From positions 1 to 64,000 of the forward strand of contig CAZVBQ010000008.1 in NCBI GenBank assembly GCA_964625575.1: a DNA stretch of 64,000 nucleotides, read 5' to 3'. Below, one piece after another: positions 50,122-58,586 of this stretch (within the stretch, counting starts at the first letter, position 1; each line of letters opens with the position of its first letter). This DNA is from UTCHB3 sp964625575 (GTDB lineage: Bacteria; Bacteroidota; Ignavibacteria; Ignavibacteriales; Ignavibacteriaceae). The notes beneath the pieces are model-generated. The model was not told the origin of the DNA and searched no databases. It worked only from the letters and a program-made list of their open reading frames with translations. Both the position numbers and the translations under genes were made by a program.

Positions 50122-50571
50122 TTGCTATCAGCAATTCAAAAGTGTTTTAAGTCTGTTCAACAATTTCTTTATCACAGAGCCAAGGAAAACGGATTGGTCA
50201 GGATATTTTTCGCTCTTCTTTCTATTACTGCTGCCGGAGTGACATACTATCTGCTACTTGACGGTTATGGCGGTCTATTTGCAGGATTCATGAACAACTA
50301 CGCGATGGAAACATCCGTGGTGGCCGCTGCATATTTTCTTAGCGTTTCTCATAGAAGGATCAGCGGAAACAAAATTGCAAAGGCAGCTGTCATCTTTATA
50401 CTGGCTTCCGCTATTGAAGTGGCACAATTCTTCGATGTAAATATCTTTGGCTCGGATGCAGACCCCGTCGATTTCTTCTTCTTCGCTATCGGTCTTGGTG
50501 TTGCCCTCTTTATCGACTATCAGATCATCCCACGGTTGGATGGAACTTATGAGAAAGTTGAGTTTAAGTAG
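50122..50571 (+). CDS. DUF2809/VanZ-like small membrane protein
   Basis: The protein (149 residues from the TTG at 50122) has about four TM helices, with the pattern ILASAIEVAQFFDVNIFGSDADPVDFFFFAIG resembling the E-x-x-Q ... DxxD region of VanZ/DUF2809 membrane proteins. The start is uncertain: the first codon overlaps a TATATTGC promoter-like run, and a TTG at 50194 preceded by AAGGAA would give a shorter protein beginning MVRIFFALLSIT. The function is unknown. The TAG stop begins a GGTATCAG-type repeat tract and a bidirectional terminator follows. Confidence 0.6.
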   Translation: MLSAIQKCFKSVQQFLYHRAKENGLVRIFFALLSITAAGVTYYLLLDGYGGLFAGFMNNYAMETSVVAAAYFLSVSHRRISGNKIAKAAVIFILASAIEVAQFFDVNIFGSDADPVDFFFFAIGLGVALFIDYQIIPRLDGTYEKVEFK

Positions 50572-50612
50572 GTATCAGGTATCAGGTATTAGGTATTAGG
50601 TATCAGATATTA
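50569..50612 (+). repeat. GTATCAG/GTATTAG heptamer repeats from a stop codon
   Basis: From the TAG stop of the VanZ-like gene, five successive heptamers of the form GTATCAG or GTATTAG run to about 50608. They are in phase with the TAG triplet and lie just before the terminator at 50632. Confidence 0.7.
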
Positions 50613-50631
50613 TTTGCTTCGGGCCACCGAA

Positions 50632-50665
50632 AAAAAAGGCTGCTTCAAACGAGGCAGCCTTTTTT
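50632..50665. terminator. Bidirectional terminator between convergent genes
   Basis: Stem AAAAAAGGCTGC / GCAGCCTTTTTT (50632-50643, 50654-50665) with a 10-nt loop and A/T runs on both sides. It serves the VanZ-like gene and the tricorn-like protease. Confidence 0.92.
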
Positions 50666-50681
50666 ATTTTAAACGGTTTGT

Positions 50682-53600
50682 TTATTTAGAACGGTCGGGG
50701 TATTTAACCTTGCCCGGTTTTTTCGGTGGATTGGTTTTCAGCGCGTCAAGCATGAGATCGATCGCTTTATTGAGCTGCTCATCGTTCCCTTTGGCGAGCT
50801 CGTGAGGTTGGTTCTCGATGTCAAAATCGGGATCCACGCCGTAGCCTTCAATTCCGAGTTCACCGGTGATCTCGCGGTATCCGAATGATGGAGCCGTTAC
50901 AGATCCGCCATCAATGAGCGGTGGTGTACCGCTTATACCGACCAGACCGCCCCAGGTTCTTTTACCGACTATCTTGCCGAGGCCTGCCGCTCTGAAGTAT
51001 GCCGGGAAGGCATCACCACCGGAGCCTGACCAGCCGTTAACGAGCATTACCTTCGGGCCAAAGTGACCAACAAACGGGGATTCCCAATCGGCGAAACTGT
51101 TGCGTGCCCAATAGTTATAGAGCTTTCGGTTGAGGAGTTCGATAAACCTGTCAGGTATCTGTCCGCCGCTGTTGAAGCGTTCATCAATTATAAGAGCTTC
51201 CTTGTTCAGTTGACCCATGAACTGGCGGTACAGATCTGTCTGACCGTCAATTCCGGTACTTGGCACATAGATGTAGCCAACTTTTCCGTCCGTTTTTTCT
51301 TCAACATACTTTCTGTTATTTTCAATCCAGGCGTAGTATCTGAGTTCCTGCTCATCCTCGAGAGGTTTAACAAGGATATCCCGCGCGCCATCTTTCGATG
51401 GTTTGCTGTTTATTGTGAGTATGACAGTTTTATTGGCAAGTCGCTGGAATGGTTTCCACGGGTCATACTTGGGATCCACATCCACGCCGTTCACGGCGAT
51501 AAGGTAGTCGCCCTCTTTCACATTAAGCCCTGGGGCACGAAGTGGTGATCTGACTTCGGAAGCATCCCATGGAGCGGTTTCGTATATTTTCGCGAACTTA
51601 TACATTCCGGAGGCCTTGTCAAGCTGGAAGTCGCATCCAAGCACGCCAACGGGCGCGTAAGGGGCTATTTCAAGATCGCCACCGCTCACATAGGCGTGTG
51701 ATACGTTAAGCTCCGCGATCAACTCACCGATAACATAGTTAAGATCGTTGCGATATGCCACAAAAGGGAGGAGGGCGGCGTATCTTTTCTTCATCTTCTC
51801 CCAGTCAACCCCGTGCATGTTGGGATCATAGAAGAAGTCGCGTTCGATTCTCCATGCTTCGTTGTAAAGCTGTACCCATTCTTCCTTCGGATTGATGGTC
51901 GCGGTCATGTTGGAAAGATCGAGTTTGCCATCCGCGAGCTTCGCCCCGGGCGATGGATCGATGATGGAAAATGACCCGTCCGGGGTTGCAACCAAAATTT
52001 TCTTGCCGTCAAAAGAGAGCCTGAATTGGGTGACACCTGAAACAACTTCCTTGTGCTCTCTCTTATCGAGATCAAAGGAGTAGAGCGTGCCCCCTTTTCT
52101 CCAGTCGCCGTCAGCTTGGTACTGAATGTAGAATATCTTCCCTTCTGCTGCCGCAAGAGCACCTGCTGAACCAAGTTTTTTGATCAACATCGATCTTGAT
52201 TCAATTCCTTCGAAGTCGATCTTGACGGATTTATCATCTTTTTTAGCCTCTGTTTTCGAGGTGTCCTTCTTCTCGTCCTTCTTCTCCTCCTTCGCTTCAA
52301 CCTTCACTTCCACTTCGTCATTTTTAGGGGCGAAGATATCTTTAACATCGTTACGAAGTGTAACCGCGTAGAGGTTGACCGAGTTTTTATAGACCCATGT
52401 GGGATCCTGATCGGAGTAAGTTGGCTCGAAGTTCTTGAGGCTGTAGAAGTAGAGGTATTCACCTTTAGGATCGAACACGGGGTTGTTGGCGCTGTAAAAG
52501 TCGTTGGTTATAACGGATGATTTCCCTGTCTCAAGGTTATAGAGCTTGATCACGGTGTGGGAATAACTTGTTCTTATGCTATATGCAAGCCACTTGCTGT
52601 CAGGGCTCCAGCCATAGTTGAAGAAGTAATCATAGTCATCTTTATCGATCTTTGTCAGTTTTTCATCACCAACCGAGAGGATGTAGATATTCCCGTGATT
52701 GTCGTTGAATACGATCTGCTTGCTGTCGGGTGACCAGTTGATGTTCTGTTTGAACCCGGCTCCCATTTTGGTAAGTTTTTTCTCCTCACTTTTTCCGTCA
52801 GCCGCTTTGATGTAGAGTTCATATTCACCGGTTTTGTCGGAGAAATAAGCGATATATTTGCCATCGGGTGACCATGTGCCTTCGCGTTCAGCAACTCCGG
52901 AAGTGTTGGTGAGGTTCCGGGTAACGCCGTCTTTAGCCGGCACTGTGAGTATTTCACCTCTTGCTTCAAAAACGGCGCGCTTTCCGTCGCGTGAAATATC
53001 AAAATTGCTGATCATTTTCGCGAGGTTTTTAATCACGGGACGAACCTTGGGAAGATCGGTCGGAATGTAAACCTCGATGGAATTGATCTTTCCTGTGATA
53101 ACGTTTAGCACGTGGAGCTTCCCGCCGTTCTCAAAGACGATCTCGTCAACTCCGGCGGAGGGCCACTTCACATCATATTCATCGAAGTAGGTGTGTTGTT
53201 TAACCTCTTTAGTCGTGGTGTTGTAGCTCCAGATGTTCAGTTTTTTGTTTTTGTCGCGGTCGGAGAGGAAAAATATCTGCTCGCCGATCCACATCGGGAT
53301 ACCATCGGAGCCGTCGAAATCAGTGATCTTTTCCGAAGTGTTGTTTTTAAGATCGTAGATCCAGATATCGCTTGCCATACCGCCACGGTAGCGTTTCCAG
53401 GTTCTATTTTCAACCGCGAGGGTTTGGAACGCGATCTTGTTGCCGTCGGGGCTAACGGAGGCGAACTCACCGTAGGCCATCGGCAGCATTTCCGGCATTC
53501 CGCCGTTTACTGACTGTTTCCACAGTTTGTTGTAACGGTATGAAGGGGAGTTCTGTTGTGAACGGTAAAGGATGGCTGAGCCATCGGGGTACCAGTCGTC

Positions 53601-53942
53601 AACCAGGTCAGCCGAGGGGCTGTGGGTGAGTCTTACCGGTACTCCTCCTTCAGAGGGGATAACGTACAGGTCAATATTGCCGTCGTAATTGCCTGAAAAA
53701 ACAATTTTGTCACCCTTGGGAGAGAATTTCGCGTAATTCTCGCTTCCAATGGTGGTGGTGAGACCTGTGGCAGTGCCGCCAGTTTTGGGCACGCTGTAAA
53801 GGTCGCCCGCGTATTGAAAAACAATCCTGGTCTGCGAGATGTCGGGGAACCGGAGCATCAGGGCATCAGGGGAGTGTTTTTCCTGAGGGAATATCATGCC
53901 TGAAAAGGCAAGGATGATGAGAGGTAAAGAGGTTTTGCGCAT
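50682..53942 (-). CDS. Tricorn-like S41 family protease
   Basis: The 1086-residue secreted protein has a signal peptide (1-19), tandem TolB-like beta-propeller repeats (about 30-580, with WSPDGKYIAYFSDKTGEYELY-type blades), a Lys/Glu/Asp linker (about 550-590), a tricorn core with His749 in LNVSHAYVSGG, a PDZ domain (about 760-850), and the S41 catalytic domain with probable nucleophile Ser974 in NGWSGSGGDAF. Tricorn proteases degrade peptides or unfolded proteins; the propeller gates substrate entry. This one is probably periplasmic or surface-exposed. The Asp following the Ser in archaeal tricorn is Gly here, as in many bacterial homologues. Confidence 0.9.
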   Translation of the reverse strand: MRKTSLPLIILAFSGMIFPQEKHSPDALMLRFPDISQTRIVFQYAGDLYSVPKTGGTATGLTTTIGSENYAKFSPKGDKIVFSGNYDGNIDLYVIPSEGGVPVRLTHSPSADLVDDWYPDGSAILYRSQQNSPSYRYNKLWKQSVNGGMPEMLPMAYGEFASVSPDGNKIAFQTLAVENRTWKRYRGGMASDIWIYDLKNNTSEKITDFDGSDGIPMWIGEQIFFLSDRDKNKKLNIWSYNTTTKEVKQHTYFDEYDVKWPSAGVDEIVFENGGKLHVLNVITGKINSIEVYIPTDLPKVRPVIKNLAKMISNFDISRDGKRAVFEARGEILTVPAKDGVTRNLTNTSGVAEREGTWSPDGKYIAYFSDKTGEYELYIKAADGKSEEKKLTKMGAGFKQNINWSPDSKQIVFNDNHGNIYILSVGDEKLTKIDKDDYDYFFNYGWSPDSKWLAYSIRTSYSHTVIKLYNLETGKSSVITNDFYSANNPVFDPKGEYLYFYSLKNFEPTYSDQDPTWVYKNSVNLYAVTLRNDVKDIFAPKNDEVEVKVEAKEEKKDEKKDTSKTEAKKDDKSVKIDFEGIESRSMLIKKLGSAGALAAAEGKIFYIQYQADGDWRKGGTLYSFDLDKREHKEVVSGVTQFRLSFDGKKILVATPDGSFSIIDPSPGAKLADGKLDLSNMTATINPKEEWVQLYNEAWRIERDFFYDPNMHGVDWEKMKKRYAALLPFVAYRNDLNYVIGELIAELNVSHAYVSGGDLEIAPYAPVGVLGCDFQLDKASGMYKFAKIYETAPWDASEVRSPLRAPGLNVKEGDYLIAVNGVDVDPKYDPWKPFQRLANKTVILTINSKPSKDGARDILVKPLEDEQELRYYAWIENNRKYVEEKTDGKVGYIYVPSTGIDGQTDLYRQFMGQLNKEALIIDERFNSGGQIPDRFIELLNRKLYNYWARNSFADWESPFVGHFGPKVMLVNGWSGSGGDAFPAYFRAAGLGKIVGKRTWGGLVGISGTPPLIDGGSVTAPSFGYREITGELGIEGYGVDPDFDIENQPHELAKGNDEQLNKAIDLMLDALKTNPPKKPGKVKYPDRSK

Positions 53943-53966
53943 GGCAGTTCCTTTTTAGTAAAAAAA

Positions 53967-54008
53967 ATACCCGTAAACAAACTTACAGAAAATATGTTTT
54001 ACGGGTAT
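53967..54008 (-). terminator. Intrinsic terminator of the glutamine amidotransferase gene
   Basis: Stem ATACCCGTAAA / TTTACGGGTAT (53967-53977, 53998-54008), followed on the minus strand by a T7 run. It lies beyond the stop at 54029 and before the start of the tricorn-like gene. Confidence 0.85.
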
Positions 54009-54028
54009 ATAAATTCAGGATAAACTGC

Positions 54029-54871
54029 TTAATTCACGGGATGAGCGCCTGCCCTTAGCGTTTCGATGGCATTGTGAAGGAAACCGGGAAGCACGGTGCG
54101 CTTTGTCAGGTTGATGTTCACCGGATTTTCGAGCTGGTGGATCATATCGTAATAGGCTTTCTCACCGTACTGCTCCACCACCTGAACTTTTCTTTCAGGC
54201 TGTCTGAAGTGGTAATACATACTTGGTGGATCGGCTTCCGGGTGGAACTGAGTTCCGATAATTTCATCCGATATCCTGATCGCCATCATCGCGGGCTCGA
54301 CATGGATAGCCGCGGGCTCAATCTCCATCGCGAGCACCTTCGCGCCGAGTTGGTCGAGTTTCGCACGGTTTGGGTGGATCACCTGCCAGCCACGGAAGTC
54401 GGCTCCATAGAACGGATCTGTAAGGTGCGAAAATACAGAGTCTTTCTTACCGTCTTCCGTGCGTCCGAAGGGAATTATGCCGAACGACTTTTTCTCACGC
54501 TGCACCACATCCCCGAGTTCAAAGAATCGAGCCATCATCTGGAATGAGTGGCAAATGAAAAAGATGTGCTTCTTTTCGGTGGAGCGCTGGTTGTGGTTGT
54601 AGATGCTGTCAAGGAGTTTGAAATAATTTGTCTCCCACTCCCTGCCCGAATCTTCAAACGGGGAGCCTGGACCGCCGGAAGAGATGTAGATGTCGTGATC
54701 GAGCCCGGGCACGTCACCTTTAAGGCGTGAATCGAATATTTTGTACTCCATCGGCACATCCTCGAAGAGAGTGTCAACCTCGTACAGATGATCCTGAATA
54801 CACCTCATCCCCTGATTTTCCTCACCGTTGTAAAGGTCAATTACGGCTATTTTTATCTTTTTGGAAGACAA
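54029..54871 (-). CDS. Class I glutamine amidotransferase-like protein
   Basis: From the TTG at 54871 (MSSKKIKIAVIDLYNG; GGAG lies 8 nt upstream) the protein has 280 residues. It shows the oxyanion SSGGPGSPFE loop, nucleophile Cys107 (FFICHSFQ) and catalytic His210-x-Glu212 (GTQFHPEAD), as in GMP synthase-type amidotransferases. There is no synthetase partner domain, so it may hydrolyse Gln or a gamma-glutamyl compound for an unknown partner. The ATG at 54982 would overlap the divergent neighbour and add residues without family similarity. It is divergent from the Csx15/Csx20-like gene. Confidence 0.82.
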   Translation of the reverse strand: MSSKKIKIAVIDLYNGEENQGMRCIQDHLYEVDTLFEDVPMEYKIFDSRLKGDVPGLDHDIYISSGGPGSPFEDSGREWETNYFKLLDSIYNHNQRSTEKKHIFFICHSFQMMARFFELGDVVQREKKSFGIIPFGRTEDGKKDSVFSHLTDPFYGADFRGWQVIHPNRAKLDQLGAKVLAMEIEPAAIHVEPAMMAIRISDEIIGTQFHPEADPPSMYYHFRQPERKVQVVEQYGEKAYYDMIHQLENPVNINLTKRTVLPGFLHNAIETLRAGAHPVN

Positions 54872-55005
54872 TACTGAAACTCCATTATTTTTATTTTTTC
54901 GATATTTAAATTTACGGAACTTATTTGAAAGGGGACATCCGGAAATTCTGATATTCAGCCACTCTATAAAAACAGATGCCATTAAAGATGAAAAAAGATT
55001 TGAGA

Positions 55006-55383
55006 ATGATATTGATAAACTACACCAACCACCCCTCCGCGAACTGGAGCGGCGAGCAGAAGGATGCCGCTCTTGATAAGTGGAGGGGAATAGTGGATAT
55101 CCCTTTTCCGCAAACCGAACCTGAATGGAATGAAGAGGAAGTGGCAGCTTGTTTCAATGCCTTTATGAAAGAAGTGGAGGAGAAACTTCTACCGCTTGGA
55201 AAGAAGATCCAGGATGCTGAATTCCTGATCATGGGAGAATTCAGATACACATACTTTGCAGTAAGAACACTGAAGGAGCTGGGTCACCGTGTTTACGCGC
55301 ACGCCGGGAAAAGGGAGGTTGAAGTGGTCGACAACAAGAGCATTTACACATTCCGGTTCGGAAGGTTCGTAGAGTACTTTTAG
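55006..55383 (+). CDS. Csx15/Csx20-like small Rossmann-type protein
   Basis: The 125-residue protein from the ATG at 55006 (MILINYTNHPSANWS) resembles, in my recollection, CRISPR-associated Csx15/Csx20-type proteins: an N-terminal strand with NHPS, W-x-x-Q spacing, IVDIPFPQTEPEW (about 30-42), a MGEFRYTYFAVRTLKELGH block and a C-terminal RFGRFVEYF strand. Those proteins have been linked to cyclic oligoadenylate signalling. No cas genes or CRISPR array are present in the window, so a stand-alone role is likely. ATGs at 54976 and 54988 are alternative starts; I favour 55006 by family pattern. It is divergent from a glutamine amidotransferase. Confidence 0.5.
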   Translation: MILINYTNHPSANWSGEQKDAALDKWRGIVDIPFPQTEPEWNEEEVAACFNAFMKEVEEKLLPLGKKIQDAEFLIMGEFRYTYFAVRTLKELGHRVYAHAGKREVEVVDNKSIYTFRFGRFVEYF

Positions 55384-55475
55384 CCATCAATCAAAGGGAG
55401 AGTGGGGGCGGTTCGGGCAGATTTATTATGGCTGTTTCCCGTATATTTACAAATAAATTTCGGGATTTTTTTTGT

Positions 55476-56693
55476 ATGCGATCTACTATTTACACCCTCC
55501 TTTTAATTACTTGTTTCCACGTTTTTGCGATCGCCCAGCAGCCATACACGATACTCATTTCGTTCGACGGCTTCAGATATGACTATATGGACCGTGGCCT
55601 CACTCCCAATCTGTGGCGTGTGGCTAACAATGGCGTGAAGGCAGCCTCACTTCGGCCTGTTTATCCCTCAAAAACTTTTCCGAATCATCTTTCAATAATT
55701 ACCGGGATGTACCCTGAAAATCACGGTATAATCAACAACACCATGTATGACCCTTATACGGGAGACACCTACAAGATCAGCGATTCCGTTCAGGTACGCA
55801 ATTCACGGTGGTACAAGGGGGAAGCTTTCTGGGAAACCGCTCAGCGGAACGGAATAACGGCGGCGAGTTTCTTTTGGCCCGGCTCGGAAGTGGAACTTGA
55901 ATACCGCCGGCCAAAATACTACATGAAATATGATCATACTTACCCATATAAAAATCGCGTGGATGGAATAATCAACTGGCTTTCAATGCCCTACGGGGAA
56001 CGCCCGCGCTTCCTCACCGTCTACTTTGACGTTACCGATACTTACGGACACACTTACGGTCCCGATTCTGACAGCACAAACTTTGCCATTGCCCACCTTG
56101 ATAGTATGGCAGGCTATCTGATCAGCGAACTGGAAAAAATAAACATGCTCGACTCCACAAATGTTATCTTCGTCAGCGACCACGGAATGACGGAGATGGA
56201 TAAATCGAAGTACATCGACATTGATACCATTCTGAAAGGTGAGAAATATGATATCTGGGGTTCAGGTACCTACGTTCTTGTACGCCCGTCAAAAGGAAGT
56301 GAAGAGTCCATTTACCGGAAACTGAAAGCCGGTGAGGATCACTACCGTGTTTACAGAAAAAGTGAAGTGCCCGACTTTTATCATTTCTCAAGCAACCCCT
56401 TCATCCCGGAAATAGTTGTTGTGACAGATCTTGGCTGGGAAGCAGGCTCAACTGACGGCAGAAAAGGGTTCGAAAAGTGGGATGCCCACGGCAACCACGG
56501 CTACGGCAAGGATGAAATTAACATGCACGGCTACTTTGTAGCGATGGGTCCATCCTTCAAGAAGAACTTCAGAACCGGCACCCTCTGGAATATTGACATC
56601 TATCCCCTTCTCTGCGAGATATTTGATATCCCGGTCAGAGGCGGCATCGACGGTAAAGCGGAGAGAATAAAATTCATATTGAAAAAGTATTAG
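55476..56693 (+). CDS. NPP-type alkaline phosphatase superfamily phosphodiesterase
   Basis: The ATG at 55476 (MRSTIYTLLLITC) gives a signal peptide ending near IAQ. A promoter-like TATATTTAC at about 55442 lies inside the longer frame from 55428, supporting the downstream start. The 405-residue protein has the NPP pattern: FDGFRYDYM (metal Asp), PSKTFPNH with the nucleophile Thr, DVTDTYGHTYGP (Asp, His), VSDHGM (Asp-His) and DAHGNHGYG (His). These enzymes hydrolyse nucleotide or lysophospholipid diester bonds outside the cytoplasm. It is convergent with the T9SS glycosidase across a repeat hairpin. Confidence 0.92.
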   Translation: MRSTIYTLLLITCFHVFAIAQQPYTILISFDGFRYDYMDRGLTPNLWRVANNGVKAASLRPVYPSKTFPNHLSIITGMYPENHGIINNTMYDPYTGDTYKISDSVQVRNSRWYKGEAFWETAQRNGITAASFFWPGSEVELEYRRPKYYMKYDHTYPYKNRVDGIINWLSMPYGERPRFLTVYFDVTDTYGHTYGPDSDSTNFAIAHLDSMAGYLISELEKINMLDSTNVIFVSDHGMTEMDKSKYIDIDTILKGEKYDIWGSGTYVLVRPSKGSEESIYRKLKAGEDHYRVYRKSEVPDFYHFSSNPFIPEIVVVTDLGWEAGSTDGRKGFEKWDAHGNHGYGKDEINMHGYFVAMGPSFKKNFRTGTLWNIDIYPLLCEIFDIPVRGGIDGKAERIKFILKKY

Positions 56694-56712
56694 TTTGTAG
56701 TAATCGTTTGAA

Positions 56713-56820
56713 ATATGAAGTATGAGGTATGAATTTTTGTATGAAGTATGAAGTATGAGGTATGAATTTAACACCGCTCTGCGGAGAGTCATACTTCATA
56801 CCTCATACTTCATACGTCAT
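56713..56820. repeat. TATGAAG/TATGAGG heptamer repeats folding into a long hairpin
   Basis: Left tract (56713-56767): TATGAAG/TATGAGG units. Right tract (56788-56820): the complement of the same units, abutting the stop of the minus-strand gene. A 21-nt segment at 56746-56766 is the exact complement of 56795-56815, with a CCGC-TCT-GCGG hairpin (56774-56784) nested between. It lies between convergent genes. Confidence 0.8.
56746..56815. terminator. Repeat-built hairpin likely acting as a bidirectional terminator
   Basis: The 21-bp perfect stem described for the heptamer tract separates the NPP gene from the convergent glycosidase. No T run follows either arm, so termination is inferred from stem length and position. 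Confidence 0.5.
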
Positions 56821-58482
56821 TTATTTCACAAGCATCATCTTCCGGGTTTCAGTGAATTCTCCCGCGGTGAGGCGGTAGAAATAAACACCGGAAGTCAGAC
56901 TTTCACCGTTGAACTCGATCTGGTGGCTTCCGGCACTTCTGTAACCTTTCTCGATCATTTTTACTTCCCTGCCCATTATATCATACACCACGAGAGTGAT
57001 ATCCGATTCTTTTGGCAGTGTGAACGATATGATTGTTGAAGGATTGAACGGGTTGGGGTAGTTCTGTTTAAGGGTAAATTGAACAGGTACCGGAGTTTCA
57101 GGGGATTCAACCGAAACAAAAACGCTGTCGAATGAGATTATTCTTAAGGCATCGGCATTTACAACCTTGCCTGCTGTGTCAACCTTGTTAGAGAGGGTCA
57201 CTCCTTCAGAGAGGTCACCCGAGAAGGTGAATCTTCCTATCCGGTTCCATTGGCTTCCGTTGATCGACTGGTTTATCCTTACGGTGTCAGTGCCGTATTT
57301 GTGTTTTATAATATATGGCGCGTCAGATGCCCTGTTAGAAGCAGCGACCCACCAAGCGTAAACATCATATTGTGCTTGAGCGGGGATGTTCATTTTCCAT
57401 TTAACGGTGCTTTCACCTGATCCGGCGTTGGCGTAGATCGAGGGTGTACTGCCCCAATAACCGGAGATGTTGGAAACAGCCCATGTTCCGGTTTTAACAA
57501 TGTTTGAGTCGGCGTTATCGATCTTCCTCAAATAAAAATTTGGAGGAAGAAGATTGATCGAATCAGGCTTTACAATGGCAAGCATGGTCGGGACCGGCCT
57601 CTGGTAAGTGCTTCCAACCGGAAGGTTGACGAGCTGGCTGCCGATCGCCATCTGGGTTGAGCCGCCGCCATCGAGGTTCATCGCTTCCACGCAGCCGAGC
57701 GAGATCATAAGATCGGCTGTTTCAGGGAGGGAGAGCCCTTCACTGTCTGTCTGTCTTCCATCGATCACAACCATGATCACATGTTTGTCGGCAGTATAAC
57801 CGACGGCGGTACGGGGGTCACGGTTTGTGCTTCCCACGCCTGAGCCGAAAAAGACTTCCTGATCGTAGGTGAGATTAACGGCGCCATTCTTCACGAGTGT
57901 GGGTCCACCACCGATACCGGCAAGAATTTCATAGTAAGGCTGTCCGGCTGCCTGAACAGGCGCGGGCGCGGGGGCAGACTGGGTGTTTGGAAGTGGCGAG
58001 CCATACCGGGCAATGTCGAGGGTTCTGTTACCCCAGTGGTAGATCCAGTCGATGGCAAATTCACGGGTGTCCGTAAAACTAAAAAGGGATCTTGTCAAAT
58101 AGTAGGTGCCGGCCGGTCTTGTTACAGTGGCAATGTTCTTTGCTTTAACCACCCCGGGTTCAATCAGCGCGGAGTATGAAGCGCTTGAGTTCACGTCAAA
58201 ATAACCACCGTTGATACCCGCGTAAGCTCCCATCCGTGGTACAAAAGCGGTGATCCCCTCTTTACCGGTGGGGTGAAGGTAAGGTTTTATCGCCACATCG
58301 GTGCGGTTCATGTCAACATCGAAATACCAAAGTTTCAGCTTCGGATTTGTGGTTCTTTCACCTTTTATCAACTTCACTCCGGGAGGAAGTGTAACAGTTG
58401 ACGTAATATCGGTGTAGGTTATCGGTTGAGCCTGAACAAAGGTCACCAAGCAGAACAAGAGCAGTAGCGATCTCTTCATCAT
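56821..58482 (-). CDS. Phosphodiester glycosidase (NAGPA-like) with T9SS signal
   Basis: The 553-residue protein has a signal peptide (1-18), a phosphodiester glycosidase domain of the NAGPA type (about 70-310; INGGYFD, GGGPTLV, RDPRTAVGY and the conserved MNLDGGGSTQM), a Golvesin-type beta domain (about 320-450; YDVYAWWVAASNRASDAPY) and a type IX sorting domain (about 475-553; QNYPNPFNPST ... KMMLVK). NAGPA enzymes remove an N-acetylglucosamine cap from phosphodiesters; here it may act on phosphoglycans. It would be exported to the surface. It is convergent with the NPP gene. Confidence 0.9.
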   Translation of the reverse strand: MMKRSLLLLFCLVTFVQAQPITYTDITSTVTLPPGVKLIKGERTTNPKLKLWYFDVDMNRTDVAIKPYLHPTGKEGITAFVPRMGAYAGINGGYFDVNSSASYSALIEPGVVKAKNIATVTRPAGTYYLTRSLFSFTDTREFAIDWIYHWGNRTLDIARYGSPLPNTQSAPAPAPVQAAGQPYYEILAGIGGGPTLVKNGAVNLTYDQEVFFGSGVGSTNRDPRTAVGYTADKHVIMVVIDGRQTDSEGLSLPETADLMISLGCVEAMNLDGGGSTQMAIGSQLVNLPVGSTYQRPVPTMLAIVKPDSINLLPPNFYLRKIDNADSNIVKTGTWAVSNISGYWGSTPSIYANAGSGESTVKWKMNIPAQAQYDVYAWWVAASNRASDAPYIIKHKYGTDTVRINQSINGSQWNRIGRFTFSGDLSEGVTLSNKVDTAGKVVNADALRIISFDSVFVSVESPETPVPVQFTLKQNYPNPFNPSTIISFTLPKESDITLVVYDIMGREVKMIEKGYRSAGSHQIEFNGESLTSGVYFYRLTAGEFTETRKMMLVK

Positions 58483-58544
58483 TGGGAATCTCTATATATT
58501 TTTGGTATCTAAGGAATAAATTAAGTAATTTGCAAGTTTAAATA

Positions 58545-58552
58545 TATATTTG
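58545..58552 (+). promoter_or_regulatory. Bacteroidota-type -7 box TATATTTG
   Basis: TATATTTG lies 34 nt before the DUF971 gene start and matches the TAnnTTTG consensus. TTTG 12 nt further upstream is too close for a normal -33 box. Confidence 0.5.
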
Positions 58553-58586
58553 ATCTACAATTGAACCAAAAGCAAAAACCGGAAAT

